A DNA stretch of 52,735 bases from Clostridia bacterium (GCA_900772705.1 CAAGRQ010000132.1:1-52735), one strand, 5' to 3'. Positions 36,711 through 44,889 are shown, counted from the first letter of the stretch. Translations and numbers: made by a program. Notes: generated from the sequence alone by a model not told the origin.

Positions 36711-37391
36711 ATTTATATTATTTCTCAAATCCTCCAGCACCTTTTTTTCGATTCTCGAAACATAGGAACGGCTGATATTAAGCCTTTCGGCAACTTCTCG
36801 CTGAGTGAGCGGTTTTGCATTATTCAAGCCGTAGCGAAGAATAATAATTTCCTTTTCCCTCTCGTCCGTCATATTCCTGATAAGTTCGGTCATTTCGCCT
36901 ATTCTGCGTTTTTTCTCCAACTCCTCGACTATATCCGTATCGTCGCTGATTAAATCTTCCACGGTAAGTGGATTGCCCTGCTTATCGGTTTCTAAGGTGT
37001 CACCCATAAATATCTCGCCGTTCTGTTTTTTGAGACTCCTGAAATACATCAAAATCTCATTTTCCACGCACCTCGAGGCATAAGTAGAAAGGCGTGTGCC
37101 CTTTGTATAATCAAAACTGTCAACCGCTTTAATCAGCCCTATTGTACCGATGGAAATCAAGTCCTCGTTATCATTTGTCTTTGAATAATATTTTTTGCAA
37201 ATATGACTGACTAGACGCAGATTACGCTCTATAAGCACCGCTCTGGCATCAGGGTCGCCTTGTGCCATTCTGCCGAGATACTCCCTCTCCTCTTTTGCCG
37301 ACAGCGGTTTCGGAAAGCAAGAGGAACTTTGGATATGCAGAATAAAAAACATTATATTTGCGCCGATAAAACTGAAAAATGCCGATAACAT
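36708..37391 (-). CDS. sigK: sporulation sigma factor sigma-K
   Basis: Late mother-cell sigma factor of endospore formation, 227 residues in one uninterrupted frame. The N-terminus (LSAFFSFIGANIMFFILHI) is a hydrophobic pro-sequence as in pro-sigma-K, followed by FPKPLS. Region 2 shows NLRLVSHICKKY, DLISIGTIGLIKAVDSF and RLSTYASRCVENEIL. Region 4 ends TQREVAERLNISRSYVSRIEKKVLEDL. There is no skin-type insertion. A GGAGAGG site precedes the ATG. It lies 60 bases after bioY, either read through from it or with its own mother-cell promoter. Confidence 0.95.
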   Translation of the reverse strand: MLSAFFSFIGANIMFFILHIQSSSCFPKPLSAKEEREYLGRMAQGDPDARAVLIERNLRLVSHICKKYYSKTNDNEDLISIGTIGLIKAVDSFDYTKGTRLSTYASRCVENEILMYFRSLKKQNGEIFMGDTLETDKQGNPLTVEDLISDDTDIVEELEKKRRIGEMTELIRNMTDEREKEIIILRYGLNNAKPLTQREVAERLNISRSYVSRIEKKVLEDLRNNIN

Positions 37392-37450
37392 AAAATCCTC
37401 TCCCCGTCAATACTATGACAGAAAGAGGTTTTTAATTCCGATTTAATTAT

Positions 37451-38008
37451 TTACTTAACAAATTTTTTCAGCCTGTTAGCCAAAATGCAGGCAACAACTA
37501 TCTTTACAATATCCGGCACGATATACGGAGCAACGCACAAGCCAAAGATATAAGAGAATGTAACTGCCGTTTTTGACTGCATATAAATAAAGAACCACAC
37601 GCTGCCGAACGCATAGCAAACCGCAATGCCGAGCACCATTGACAGTGCAAGAGCCCAAATTTTTCCGTTAAATTTTTCGCTGAACAGTCCGACAATTACA
37701 GCGGTAAAAATAAAGCCGACAATATATCCGCCCGTAGGTCCCGCAAGAACGCCAAAGCCCGACTTAAATCCGGCAAATACAGGCACGCCGATTGCGCCGA
37801 GAAGTATGTAAATCAAAGTTGAACACACCGCTCTTTTTGTCTTAAACAGTCCCGCAACAAGGCAAACGGCAAGGGTTTGCAGTGTAATCGGAATTTCGCC
37901 TATCGGTATCGAAATCCACGCACAAACCGCCATAAGGGCGGCGCCGAGCGCAATGTAAATCATATCTATTGTTTTAATCTTTTTTGTTTTCTTTTCTGTT
38001 TTTTCCAT
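37451..38008 (-). CDS. bioY: biotin transporter BioY
   Basis: S-component of an energy-coupling-factor biotin uptake system, 185 residues with about six membrane helices. Family landmarks: PIGEIPITLQTLAV, GAIGVPVFAGFKSG, and GPTGGYIVGF. The C-terminal end is basic. ECF EcfA/EcfT genes are not adjacent, so it must share a central module or act alone. Strong AGGAGG site. Transcription is from a promoter overlapped by a BirA operator. Confidence 0.96.
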   Translation of the reverse strand: MEKTEKKTKKIKTIDMIYIALGAALMAVCAWISIPIGEIPITLQTLAVCLVAGLFKTKRAVCSTLIYILLGAIGVPVFAGFKSGFGVLAGPTGGYIVGFIFTAVIVGLFSEKFNGKIWALALSMVLGIAVCYAFGSVWFFIYMQSKTAVTFSYIFGLCVAPYIVPDIVKIVVACILANRLKKFVK

Positions 38009-38035
38009 AACAGCCTCCTAAAAATTGCTGAAAAT

Positions 38036-38063
38036 ATTGTACCATAAAAAACATAATTGTCAA
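38036..38063 (-). promoter_or_regulatory. bioY promoter
   Basis: On the minus strand, -35 TTGACA (38063-38058), 16-base spacer, -10 TACAAT (38041-38036). The -35 lies inside one arm of the BirA operator. Confidence 0.75.
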
Positions 38064-38088
38064 CCAAATTTTATATTTAAGTTTACAA
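38057..38088. promoter_or_regulatory. BirA (biotin repressor) operator
   Basis: TTGTCAACC (38057-38065), 14 bases, AGTTTACAA (38080-38088). This matches the known Firmicutes BirA pattern TTGTnAACC-N14/15-GGTTnACAA with a single departure. It overlaps the bioY -35, so biotin-loaded BirA would shut off bioY. The far arm is 9 bases from the -35 of the divergent acyltransferase gene. Confidence 0.85.
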
Positions 38089-38097
38089 TCGTTCCGT

Positions 38098-38126
38098 TTG
38101 ACTTATTTTTTAATACATAGTATACT
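38098..38126 (+). promoter_or_regulatory. promoter predicting a leaderless transcript
   Basis: -35 TTGACT (38098-38103), 17 bases, -10 TATACT (38121-38126). The next gene's ATG is at 38133, six bases after the -10, where transcription would normally begin. There is no room for a ribosome binding site. Confidence 0.7.
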
Positions 38127-38132
38127 TTAACT

Positions 38133-38936
38133 ATGAAAGAATTAGCAGAAAAAATCGACTTAAACGATAACCTTTGTGCCTCGGTTTTAAGCCTGTGCGA
38201 AAAACAAGAAAACAAAATAAACAAACTGGCAAAAAAATGCACACAGCACGGTTTTTCCGCCTTGGCGCATCAAAATGATTTAATGAAACTTGCCGTATGC
38301 CTGACCTGCGCAAAACATACAAAAGAGCAGTACAAACGTCTAAAGATAAGCGATGATATTTTTTACGACACAATGAGAGACATTCGCATCTGGTGCGAAA
38401 ACAACGGCAACAAAGGGCTGAAAAACTACGCCTGGATACAAAACCATTTGAAAACGGAACTGTTCAGGTTGGGCAGACTGCAATTTCAGTTTTACACCTG
38501 CAACAATCCGCTTTACGATTATTCCCGTCTTCCGTTTAATAAGGGAGAAAAAACGATATTTGTCCACATACCGCAGGGTGAGAGGCTGATATATTCGGAC
38601 TGTGTGAACTCGCTGAAAACGGCAAAGGCATTTTTCGCCGAGCATTTTCCCGATTACGATTACAAATTTTTCATTTGCGAAAGTTGGCTTTTATACGAGG
38701 ATAATTGGCGTTTTATGAAAAGCGGATGCAATATTCTCCAATTTCAATCACTGTTTGATATTGTAATGTCGAGCACCGATGACCGACAGTCAATCGAGCG
38801 AATTTTCGGCAAAAGGCGACTGATAAAAAAGAACTATCCCGAAAACACCTCACTGCAAAAAAGCGCAAAAAAATTTATGCTCGACGGCGGAAAAATGGGC
38901 GAAGGATTAGGCGTCATAAACAAAAACGAAATATAA
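38133..38936 (+). CDS. acyltransferase-like protein (DUF5596/NAT_N plus GNAT_C type)
   Basis: 267 residues, soluble. The N-terminal helical region (about 1-115) and GNAT-like C-terminal half resemble the family annotated as acyltransferase-domain protein. Recognisable segments are LFRLGRLQFQF, VHIPQGERL and FICESWLLYEDN. The substrate is unknown. The start has no ribosome binding site, and its promoter predicts that the ATG is at or next to the mRNA 5' end. It diverges from bioY across a BirA operator, which could give indirect biotin control. Confidence 0.8.
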   Translation: MKELAEKIDLNDNLCASVLSLCEKQENKINKLAKKCTQHGFSALAHQNDLMKLAVCLTCAKHTKEQYKRLKISDDIFYDTMRDIRIWCENNGNKGLKNYAWIQNHLKTELFRLGRLQFQFYTCNNPLYDYSRLPFNKGEKTIFVHIPQGERLIYSDCVNSLKTAKAFFAEHFPDYDYKFFICESWLLYEDNWRFMKSGCNILQFQSLFDIVMSSTDDRQSIERIFGKRRLIKKNYPENTSLQKSAKKFMLDGGKMGEGLGVINKNEI

Positions 38937-38974
38937 GCATACTGTCTGTAAAATATTTAGACACGCTGATATAA

Positions 38975-39016
38975 AAAACCGATTTGAAGCAGTTTCAAGC
39001 CTCAAATCGGTTTTTG
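38975..39016 (+). terminator. terminator, likely bidirectional
   Basis: A 13-pair stem (AAAACCGATTTGA/TCAAATCGGTTTT) with a 14-base loop and T-runs on both sides. It separates the acyltransferase gene from the convergent membrane-protein gene. Confidence 0.8.
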
Positions 39017-39019
39017 TTT

Positions 39020-40000
39020 TTATTGACTTTTTTCTTTATCGTTAGCACTTATATCTCTGTCGATGGCTTCCATCTCCGCACGGGCAAACTGCTCTTTATG
39101 GCTTTCTCTTTGCTCATCTATGAGTTTTGCTCTGATATTATGCTCGGTACGCAGAAACTCGGTTTTTTTGCTGTAATAGCGGTAATTGTATGCCACCATA
39201 ACTATGCCTATCACCAAAATAACTGCGCCGACCGCCATAATTATTTTCAGTATATCGTTCAAAACATCCGCAAGTGCCATATTATACACATCTATATCCA
39301 TAAACCTAAGCGTGGAGGTGTACTTCATTAAAAGCGCAAATATCGGCAAAATAACCATAGCTTCGCCTGCGGTAATCAGCCCCATTCCCATATAATCAAA
39401 TTTCTTATGTTTACCATAGGAAGTAAAGTCTATAATCACTGCACAGGCAATAAATATCAAAACGGAGAATATAATCGTTATAAGCGGCTTATTGGTATAA
39501 GTAAGAGCGAAAATAATAATATTCTTAGTACTCTCGTCGCCGACCGTATCGTTAAACACATCCACGGCAAAACACGAATCACGCACAAGTTCATCCTCTG
39601 TAATTGGGATTCCGTTTTCCTTACAGTAATTCAAAAGTCCCGTGCGATAGTAGCCATAAAGATATTTTGACTCGGTATAATCGGTGTCGTATCCCTTTAC
39701 GATATTATTAGCCGCCTGGTGCAAAGCGGTTCTGATGTGACCTTCTTGAATTGCACCGGTGTACGCCTTTGTGGGCAGTCCCGTAGTATCGGCAACGCCT
39801 GCGATAGCCGTATTAACTTCGTCCAAAAGTTGAGAATTATATTTTTCAAATCTCTTTTGAACAAAACTTTCGTCTCTGAGCAGACCCGATGAAATACCGA
39901 CCGATACGCTCAATACAACGCAAGCCGCCATAACAAGAGCCATAAAGAAATAAGCGATACGCCTGAGCGAAAAAGTTAAATCATGCTTTTTGTTTGACAT
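39020..40000 (-). CDS. four-helix membrane protein of unknown function
   Basis: 326 residues from ATG 40000, which has GAGGTG six bases upstream. Predicted helices lie at about 12-35, 168-190, 203-228 and 245-270. A loop of about 130 residues, extracytoplasmic by topology, follows helix 1 and is helical/polar (AIQEGHIRTALHQAANN, SKYLYGYYRTGLLNYC). The C-terminal tail of about 50 residues is charged and cytoplasmic. I do not recognise the family. It begins about 10 bases after the sortase-like gene's stop and shares its promoter, so the two probably form a complex. Confidence 0.7.
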   Translation of the reverse strand: MSNKKHDLTFSLRRIAYFFMALVMAACVVLSVSVGISSGLLRDESFVQKRFEKYNSQLLDEVNTAIAGVADTTGLPTKAYTGAIQEGHIRTALHQAANNIVKGYDTDYTESKYLYGYYRTGLLNYCKENGIPITEDELVRDSCFAVDVFNDTVGDESTKNIIIFALTYTNKPLITIIFSVLIFIACAVIIDFTSYGKHKKFDYMGMGLITAGEAMVILPIFALLMKYTSTLRFMDIDVYNMALADVLNDILKIIMAVGAVILVIGIVMVAYNYRYYSKKTEFLRTEHNIRAKLIDEQRESHKEQFARAEMEAIDRDISANDKEKSQ

Positions 40001-40010
40001 TCCGCTCACC

Positions 40011-40616
40011 TCATTCCTTTACTGAATCGGCAATGTAAATCGTATAAAAATACGAGCCGTTCTCTTCAAAATTCTTATACGGTCTGCATAAAATCAAGGT
40101 ATTATCCTTTTTATAATTAAGAATCTCGTCTCTTGTGAGATTAACCTCAATCTGCTTTATTTTATAACTGTAAGAGTCCTTTGCATAAAAGTCAACCGTC
40201 ACAATATCGCCGACCGCAGCCTTGTGCAAATTACGAAATTCGCCATCGGTGTTGTCACCGACAATCATAACGCATCCGTTGTTCCACGGCTCGGCAGACT
40301 CAGGCATAAGAGACGCCGCATCCGTGTCCTCGTTCTCACTGTTATATGTAACGGCACAGCCGAGAGCCGCATCATCACTGCTTATCCAGCCCACAAAACG
40401 GTTAAGCCTTAAATCATCAAAACTGTCAAACTCTCTTAAATAATAATCGTAATCCTTTGCGTTATAGGTTTTAACAGCCTGCGTTTTGTCCGTCGCAACG
40501 GGAAGCGAAGCGATAATTTTAGGCACTGCCAAAGCCGCAATGACAATCAAAACGGCAACCGTCACAAGCGGAAACACAACAGCCTTTTTTATGTAGCTTG
40601 ACTTCAAGTCGTTCAT
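40011..40616 (-). CDS. degenerate sortase-like membrane-anchored protein
   Basis: 201 residues with one N-terminal helix (about 11-36) and an extracytoplasmic beta domain. The sortase pattern is visible: FVGWIS, then a GHN-like segment reading GDN (120-122) followed by FRNL and VGDIV, then TLILC (173-177) in place of TLxTC. The cysteine (C177) is kept, the catalytic histidine is replaced by D121, and no arginine stands at the expected position after the cysteine. It is probably an inactive sortase fold used for binding. AGGAGGGG precedes the ATG. No LPxTG protein is recognised in the window. Confidence 0.65.
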   Translation of the reverse strand: MNDLKSSYIKKAVVFPLVTVAVLIVIAALAVPKIIASLPVATDKTQAVKTYNAKDYDYYLREFDSFDDLRLNRFVGWISSDDAALGCAVTYNSENEDTDAASLMPESAEPWNNGCVMIVGDNTDGEFRNLHKAAVGDIVTVDFYAKDSYSYKIKQIEVNLTRDEILNYKKDNTLILCRPYKNFEENGSYFYTIYIADSVKE

Positions 40617-40650
40617 CTAACCCCTCCTGCTTAAAGTCTTTATTATTACA

Positions 40651-40679
40651 ATTATATACTAAGCTAATATCATATTCAA
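40651..40679 (-). promoter_or_regulatory. promoter of the sortase-like/membrane-protein pair
   Basis: On the minus strand, -35 TTGAAT (40679-40674), 17 bases, -10 TATAAT (40656-40651), 35 bases before the start at 40616. Confidence 0.7.
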
Positions 40680-40705
40680 GCATTTTATTAACAGTATATT
40701 AAAAC

Positions 40706-40740
40706 AAAAACGGCGTTCGTGCTTTTGCGAATACCGTTTT
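40706..40740 (-). terminator. second hairpin downstream of GH112 gene
   Basis: Imperfect stem AAAACGG-x-GTTCG with CGAAT-x-CCGTTTT, then T-rich sequence on the minus strand. It lies behind the stronger hairpin at 40771 and acts as a backup terminator. Confidence 0.5.
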
Positions 40741-40770
40741 CAATATTATTGTTCGGTTACAAAATCGTCA

Positions 40771-40810
40771 AAAACCGCTTTCTTAGGATTAACCTAAGAG
40801 AGCGGTTTTT
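40771..40810 (-). terminator. terminator of the glycan cassette
   Basis: A 17-position stem (AAAACCGCTTTCTTAGG with CCTAAGAGAGCGGTTTT) closed by a five-base loop, with T5 on the minus strand. It lies 28 bases past the GH112 stop. Confidence 0.75.
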
Positions 40811-40837
40811 AATGTGTGATATTTTATTATGATTTTA

Positions 40838-43039
40838 TTATATATGATACCATTTAATCTCGTTAGCGTCGAGGTGAAGGTCGAAACTTGTGCCGTCGCC
40901 TACATATACGGTGGTATCCTGCGGTTCGTATGTATTATTTACAACACAGTATTTGCCGTTTTTAACATAAGCGTGAACCTCAACATTATAGTTAGTGGAA
41001 TACCAACGGTTAAGTTCATTCTCGGCACTTGCACTCCAAAGAACCGCACGGTAGAGAACACGGCTGTTCTCAAATGAATACGGAAGTCCGCTGATATAAA
41101 CGCCTCTGCCCTTACCGAACTGTCTGACAGCCATTTGCACCTCTTCGGCATGACGAACCATAAACGGAAGCTCGGTAGCATTTTGAACAAGAACGGTTGT
41201 ACCGTCAAGAGCGACAATGTTTTTCTTGCCCTCACCGAAGTCAACCTTACCGTTATCTGTATCGGCAAGAATGAAGTGGTCACGATGTTCCTCGGTATTG
41301 TATCTACGGGTATTGAGAGTAAAACCGTTTTCCTCCTCAACGCCCAAAATGTCGTCAAGCTGGAAGAACTTACCCTGCCAATGATGAGCAGCCGGCTCAC
41401 CTACGCCGATAAATCCTCCGCCGTTATATACAAAACTTTTAATTGCGGTAACGATTTCCTCATCTGCCCAATATTCGCCGCCCGACTGTGCGGTGTCTGC
41501 ATCACCGACATTGATAATAACATCAATATCGTCAAGCAAATTCTTATCATTTTTAATATCGTCAAAACTGATAAACTTAACATCAAACGGTGCGCCGCTG
41601 AGAGCCTCGATAATGCCGAAATATGAATAATTCTGTCTGTAATATAATCCGTGGTGCACCATATGATTTGCCCACGAACGCATCTTGCCCCAGCAGTTAA
41701 GCACTGCAACTTTCTTTACGCAGTAAGGAGTAACGCCCTGAATATTATCATAAAGAGTGCGGAATTCATCACAAACGCCCTCAATATAATCAACGAACTC
41801 GGGGAACTGAAGCGCAAGTTTCAAATATCCGCCGTAGCCGATACGCTGAATAGGACTTCTGAGAATTGCTCTTCTTGCAGTAACCCAATTAACCTTTGCC
41901 TCATAAATCGGGTCGCCGCCCTCATGGAAAACATCGGGGAAGAAGTAAGGCAAAAATCTGCCCTCTGTGTACTTAACATTCTTAATATCGCTGAAAAGAC
42001 GAAGAGTTGCGCCGTTTCCGACAGAACCTACAACCGCATCAAGACCGATTGAAGCAAACTCGTCCATAAACGGCTCCATACCGATCCAGTGGTCGCCCAT
42101 AAACATCATTGCCTCTTTGCCGTACTCGTGAACAATGTCAACCATTTCCTTAGCAAGTTTTGCGACCTCTCGTCTTTGGAACGCCTGGAAGTCCCTAAAC
42201 TCCTTTGACGGAATGCGATATGTATTATTCATATATCCCTGGTCAATGATGAACTCGGGACGGAATTTATATCCTACCTCCTGTTCAAACTGAGCAAGAA
42301 TATACGGGCTGACCGATGCGGAATAACCGAACCAGTCAACAAACTTTTCTCTGGCAAGTTCGTCAAAAATGAGAGTGAACTGATGGAAGAAAGTTGTAAA
42401 TCTTACAACATCAACATACTCGTGAGTTTCAAGGAATTTACGAAGTCTATCAAGAGAATGCGCTCTCGTCTTAGGCTGACGAACATCAAATGTAATCTGC
42501 GGTTCAACATCCTTCCATTCGTTTACCACAGCGTTATACATATGCACCGGGTCCCACATAATGTAAGCAAGAAAACTTACGGTATACTCGTGGAATGCCT
42601 TAGCGTTTGAAATAATTACATTTCCGCTTTGCGAGTCATACTTCCAATCGTTTACCGAAACAACCTCACCCGTTGTGCGGTCGATAACCTCCCACCATCT
42701 TGTAATATCGTCACGGTCATTTACTTTGAGCATATCGGGATAAAGGTTATCCATAAGATGAATTTCAAGTGAATCGCTTACAGCAGTATGGAACTTCGTC
42801 ATAATATACATCTGCTGAATTTCATCGGGGTTTGCCTTAGCCCATTCGTTATCCTTACGAGTGGTATAATAGGTGGCGTAAACCTTTGCACCTGCGTCCT
42901 TTAATTCCTGCGGAAATTCCGTACCGTCGCAGTCACGAATAGCGTCTGCGCCCCATTTGTCCATAATTTCGAGCGTTTCCTTTACCACATCCATATCGGT
43001 GGGTATAGTAACTCTTCCCTTTGCCTTTGCCTTTGCCAT
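40838..43039 (-). CDS. galacto-N-biose/lacto-N-biose phosphorylase (GH112)
   Basis: Cytoplasmic phosphorolysis of Gal-beta-1,3-GlcNAc/GalNAc to galactose-1-phosphate plus the hexosamine. 733 residues, normal for GH112. Family segments: DCDGTEFP (near 36-43), WWEVIDRTTG, IMWDPVHMYNA, and MGDHWIGMEP, where D316 matches the general-acid aspartate (Asp313 in the Bifidobacterium longum enzyme as I recall). A glutamine-amidotransferase-like domain and a small C-terminal beta domain follow. There is no signal peptide. It follows the beta-helix gene by 16 bases. No lnpB/C/D or sugar ABC transporter is adjacent, so further metabolism lies elsewhere. Confidence 0.95.
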   Translation of the reverse strand: MAKAKAKGRVTIPTDMDVVKETLEIMDKWGADAIRDCDGTEFPQELKDAGAKVYATYYTTRKDNEWAKANPDEIQQMYIMTKFHTAVSDSLEIHLMDNLYPDMLKVNDRDDITRWWEVIDRTTGEVVSVNDWKYDSQSGNVIISNAKAFHEYTVSFLAYIMWDPVHMYNAVVNEWKDVEPQITFDVRQPKTRAHSLDRLRKFLETHEYVDVVRFTTFFHQFTLIFDELAREKFVDWFGYSASVSPYILAQFEQEVGYKFRPEFIIDQGYMNNTYRIPSKEFRDFQAFQRREVAKLAKEMVDIVHEYGKEAMMFMGDHWIGMEPFMDEFASIGLDAVVGSVGNGATLRLFSDIKNVKYTEGRFLPYFFPDVFHEGGDPIYEAKVNWVTARRAILRSPIQRIGYGGYLKLALQFPEFVDYIEGVCDEFRTLYDNIQGVTPYCVKKVAVLNCWGKMRSWANHMVHHGLYYRQNYSYFGIIEALSGAPFDVKFISFDDIKNDKNLLDDIDVIINVGDADTAQSGGEYWADEEIVTAIKSFVYNGGGFIGVGEPAAHHWQGKFFQLDDILGVEEENGFTLNTRRYNTEEHRDHFILADTDNGKVDFGEGKKNIVALDGTTVLVQNATELPFMVRHAEEVQMAVRQFGKGRGVYISGLPYSFENSRVLYRAVLWSASAENELNRWYSTNYNVEVHAYVKNGKYCVVNNTYEPQDTTVYVGDGTSFDLHLDANEIKWYHI

Positions 43040-43055
43040 TAATCTACCTCGCTGT

Positions 43056-44345
43056 TTATTTTTCTATTTTAATAATTTCGTTGTCTTTAAGCGTCATCTT
43101 GCCGTGATTTCTCGGCCGTCTGAACGGAACGCCCTTGCGAACATAATATTTATTATTCGCAACATAAGCGTCGGGATTGCTCGCCGGAGTCATGGTTCCG
43201 CTCAAATCGTCAACGCTGACATTATTTGTAAATGTATTATGCACAGCCTGCTGCATACAAAACATCATACAACCGCCCTCGTTAAGACGGGAGTAGTTGC
43301 TGTCATATGTAGTACCGTCGCCCGAGTCTGCATCATACGCCATACCGTCCTGATTAAGTTTTGTATCCACAGCCTCGTTATATTTGAGCAATGCATTCTT
43401 GCACTTCCACGGCCAAATAGCCGCCGCAACCTTGCCCTGACGCTTTTCGGGATATTTATAATATCTGTCGTTCATCTCCGTAGCGCAGGAGTCGGACATA
43501 TTGTGCTCAACAATCGGCTCAAGCGCATACATCGGAGTAATTGCGTCGCCGCCTGCAAATTTAACATAGTTATTAGTGAGTTTAATATTCTCGTTGCCGT
43601 ATTTCTTAAAGGTCTCCTCGCTGAGTTCCTTAGTCGAAAAATCATTATGGCGGTAAGAGTAACCGACGGCAATGCCCCATCTGCTTACATTTTTAACGAA
43701 ACAACCGTTTACCGTAACGCCGTCATACCTTGCAACGCCTGTCTTTCCCTCATCTGCCGGAGTGAAGCAGGTCATATATATTCCGCCGTTATTCATATGC
43801 TTGTTGTAAACATTTCCGTTTACATCGTGGATATAAAGATTATCCAGAGTAATTGAATGAACGGTGCCTCTGTTTTGAGCAACTGCGGCAACGCCCGTTC
43901 TGTCCGTTTTGTCGGGAGCGGAATAAGCCTCTGCATTTTTGAACTCTGCTTTATTGCTGATTTCTATATCGTGAATAATAATATTCTCCGTATCGTAAAG
44001 AAGCACCGCCGAAGAAACATCACCCTTATACACATGATGCTGAAAATCCAGCACCGTGCCGTAGTCCTGAAACCACAACCCCGTACCGTTTGCGGCAATG
44101 TGCGGCATATTTTCGTTTTCGCCGTATGCACCGATTTCGATAGGCTCGCCGTTAATATCGCCTGCATTTTTGATATGCAAAAACTGATTTTCAAAAAGCG
44201 AACCGTTTTCAAGCAGGACCTTATCCCCTGCGCCGAGCGCAATTGAATTGATTTTATCAAGGGTCAAAAAAGCGGTCTCTTTCGTTAATCCGTCGTTTGA
44301 ATCGTTTCCGTTAAGAGAGCTGACATAATATACCGTTGATTTCAT
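43056..44345 (-). CDS. right-handed beta-helix protein, GH136-like candidate, cytoplasmic
   Basis: 429 residues with no signal peptide. It begins YYVSSLNGNDSNDG, the usual entry to a parallel beta-helix, and continues with PbH1-type repeats (NIIIHDIEISN, SITLDNLYIHDV, VTVNGCFVKNV, IKLTNNYVKF). At 332-343 is QDGMAYDADSGD. D333 and D340 are seven residues apart, the spacing I recall for the catalytic pair of GH136 lacto-N-biosidases. The upstream small protein overlaps its start by 35 bases, and GH112 follows. I infer a glycosidase acting on imported beta-1,3-galactosyl-hexosamine glycans. Other beta-helix enzymes (polysaccharide lyases, epimerases) remain possible. Confidence 0.6.
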   Translation of the reverse strand: MKSTVYYVSSLNGNDSNDGLTKETAFLTLDKINSIALGAGDKVLLENGSLFENQFLHIKNAGDINGEPIEIGAYGENENMPHIAANGTGLWFQDYGTVLDFQHHVYKGDVSSAVLLYDTENIIIHDIEISNKAEFKNAEAYSAPDKTDRTGVAAVAQNRGTVHSITLDNLYIHDVNGNVYNKHMNNGGIYMTCFTPADEGKTGVARYDGVTVNGCFVKNVSRWGIAVGYSYRHNDFSTKELSEETFKKYGNENIKLTNNYVKFAGGDAITPMYALEPIVEHNMSDSCATEMNDRYYKYPEKRQGKVAAAIWPWKCKNALLKYNEAVDTKLNQDGMAYDADSGDGTTYDSNYSRLNEGGCMMFCMQQAVHNTFTNNVSVDDLSGTMTPASNPDAYVANNKYYVRKGVPFRRPRNHGKMTLKDNEIIKIEK

Positions 44346-44757
44346 TTTCGTATTCTTCCTCTCTTATTTTTTTGTAAATAACCGTTTTAACCTCAAAAAA
44401 GAAAAAGCGTTCTCTGTTATATCTTGTGAACAAATCCTTGTTTGCCTTATAATAAGCCTTCATATCCTTTTTTGCAATCGGCTTAAAATCGTAATTAACC
44501 TTATCGCTTTCCGACACAAAATCGAGTTTAAATCTCGTAAGTTCGTAATCGAGATACTCCATAGGCGAAAGATGAACGGGTCCGTAAACAGTCTCGTTAT
44601 TTTCGAGTTTCTTTTTTCTGTTTTCGTTCTCTTTATTGCATCTGTCGTACACTGCATCAAGACTATCATCACTTATCAAAGACAGTCTTTTTGCAAAAGT
44701 AAGGCAGGCAAGAGCATATTTCCTTTCGTCCTCGGAGGAAAATATAATTTTATTCAT
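44311..44757 (-). CDS. small helical protein, candidate folding partner of beta-helix enzyme
   Basis: 148 residues, soluble and helical, from ATG 44757 with GGGAG six bases upstream. It contains ENENRKKKLENNETVYGP, and a parvulin-linker-like KKDMKAYYKANKDLF near residue 100. I recall similar EN-RK...VYGP proteins next to beta-helix enzymes in Clostridia, and they resemble LnbY/ErLnb136 domain I, the chaperone-like subunit needed for GH136. No catalytic residues are apparent. Its end overlaps the beta-helix start by 35 bases, giving translational coupling and near 1:1 output. The assignment is inference. Confidence 0.5.
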   Translation of the reverse strand: MNKIIFSSEDERKYALACLTFAKRLSLISDDSLDAVYDRCNKENENRKKKLENNETVYGPVHLSPMEYLDYELTRFKLDFVSESDKVNYDFKPIAKKDMKAYYKANKDLFTRYNRERFFFFEVKTVIYKKIREEEYENEINGILCQLS

Positions 44758-44801
44758 AGCATTCTCCCGATAAAAAATCATTTTTCAGTTACAGTATTTA
44801 T

Positions 44802-44830
44802 ATAATACTTAATTCAGCCGCCTTTTGCAA
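44802..44830 (-). promoter_or_regulatory. promoter of the glycan cassette
   Basis: On the minus strand, -35 TTGCAA (44830-44825), 17 bases, -10 TATTAT (44807-44802), 45 bases before the small helical protein. The -35 is weak, suggesting activator help or low basal expression. No operator palindrome is evident. Confidence 0.5.
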
Positions 44831-44837
44831 GCAAAAA

Positions 44838-44882
44838 CAAAAAATAGCACCCTCTTTTTTCAAAAGAAAACAGAGAGTGCTC
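44838..44882 (-). terminator. terminator of the alanine symporter gene
   Basis: On the minus strand, stem AGCACTCTC/GAGGGTGCT (one G-U pair) with a long loop, then AT6GT5. It lies about 10 bases past the symporter stop. Confidence 0.75.
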
Positions 44883-44889
44883 CAAAATT

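Noticed and set aside
36708..37391. Skin-type insertion in sigK
   Set aside because: The reading frame is continuous from pro-sequence to region 4.
37392..37430. Sigma-E promoter before sigK (CATAGTAT)
   Set aside because: The -10 matches only partly and no convincing -35 stands at the right distance. Left unassigned.
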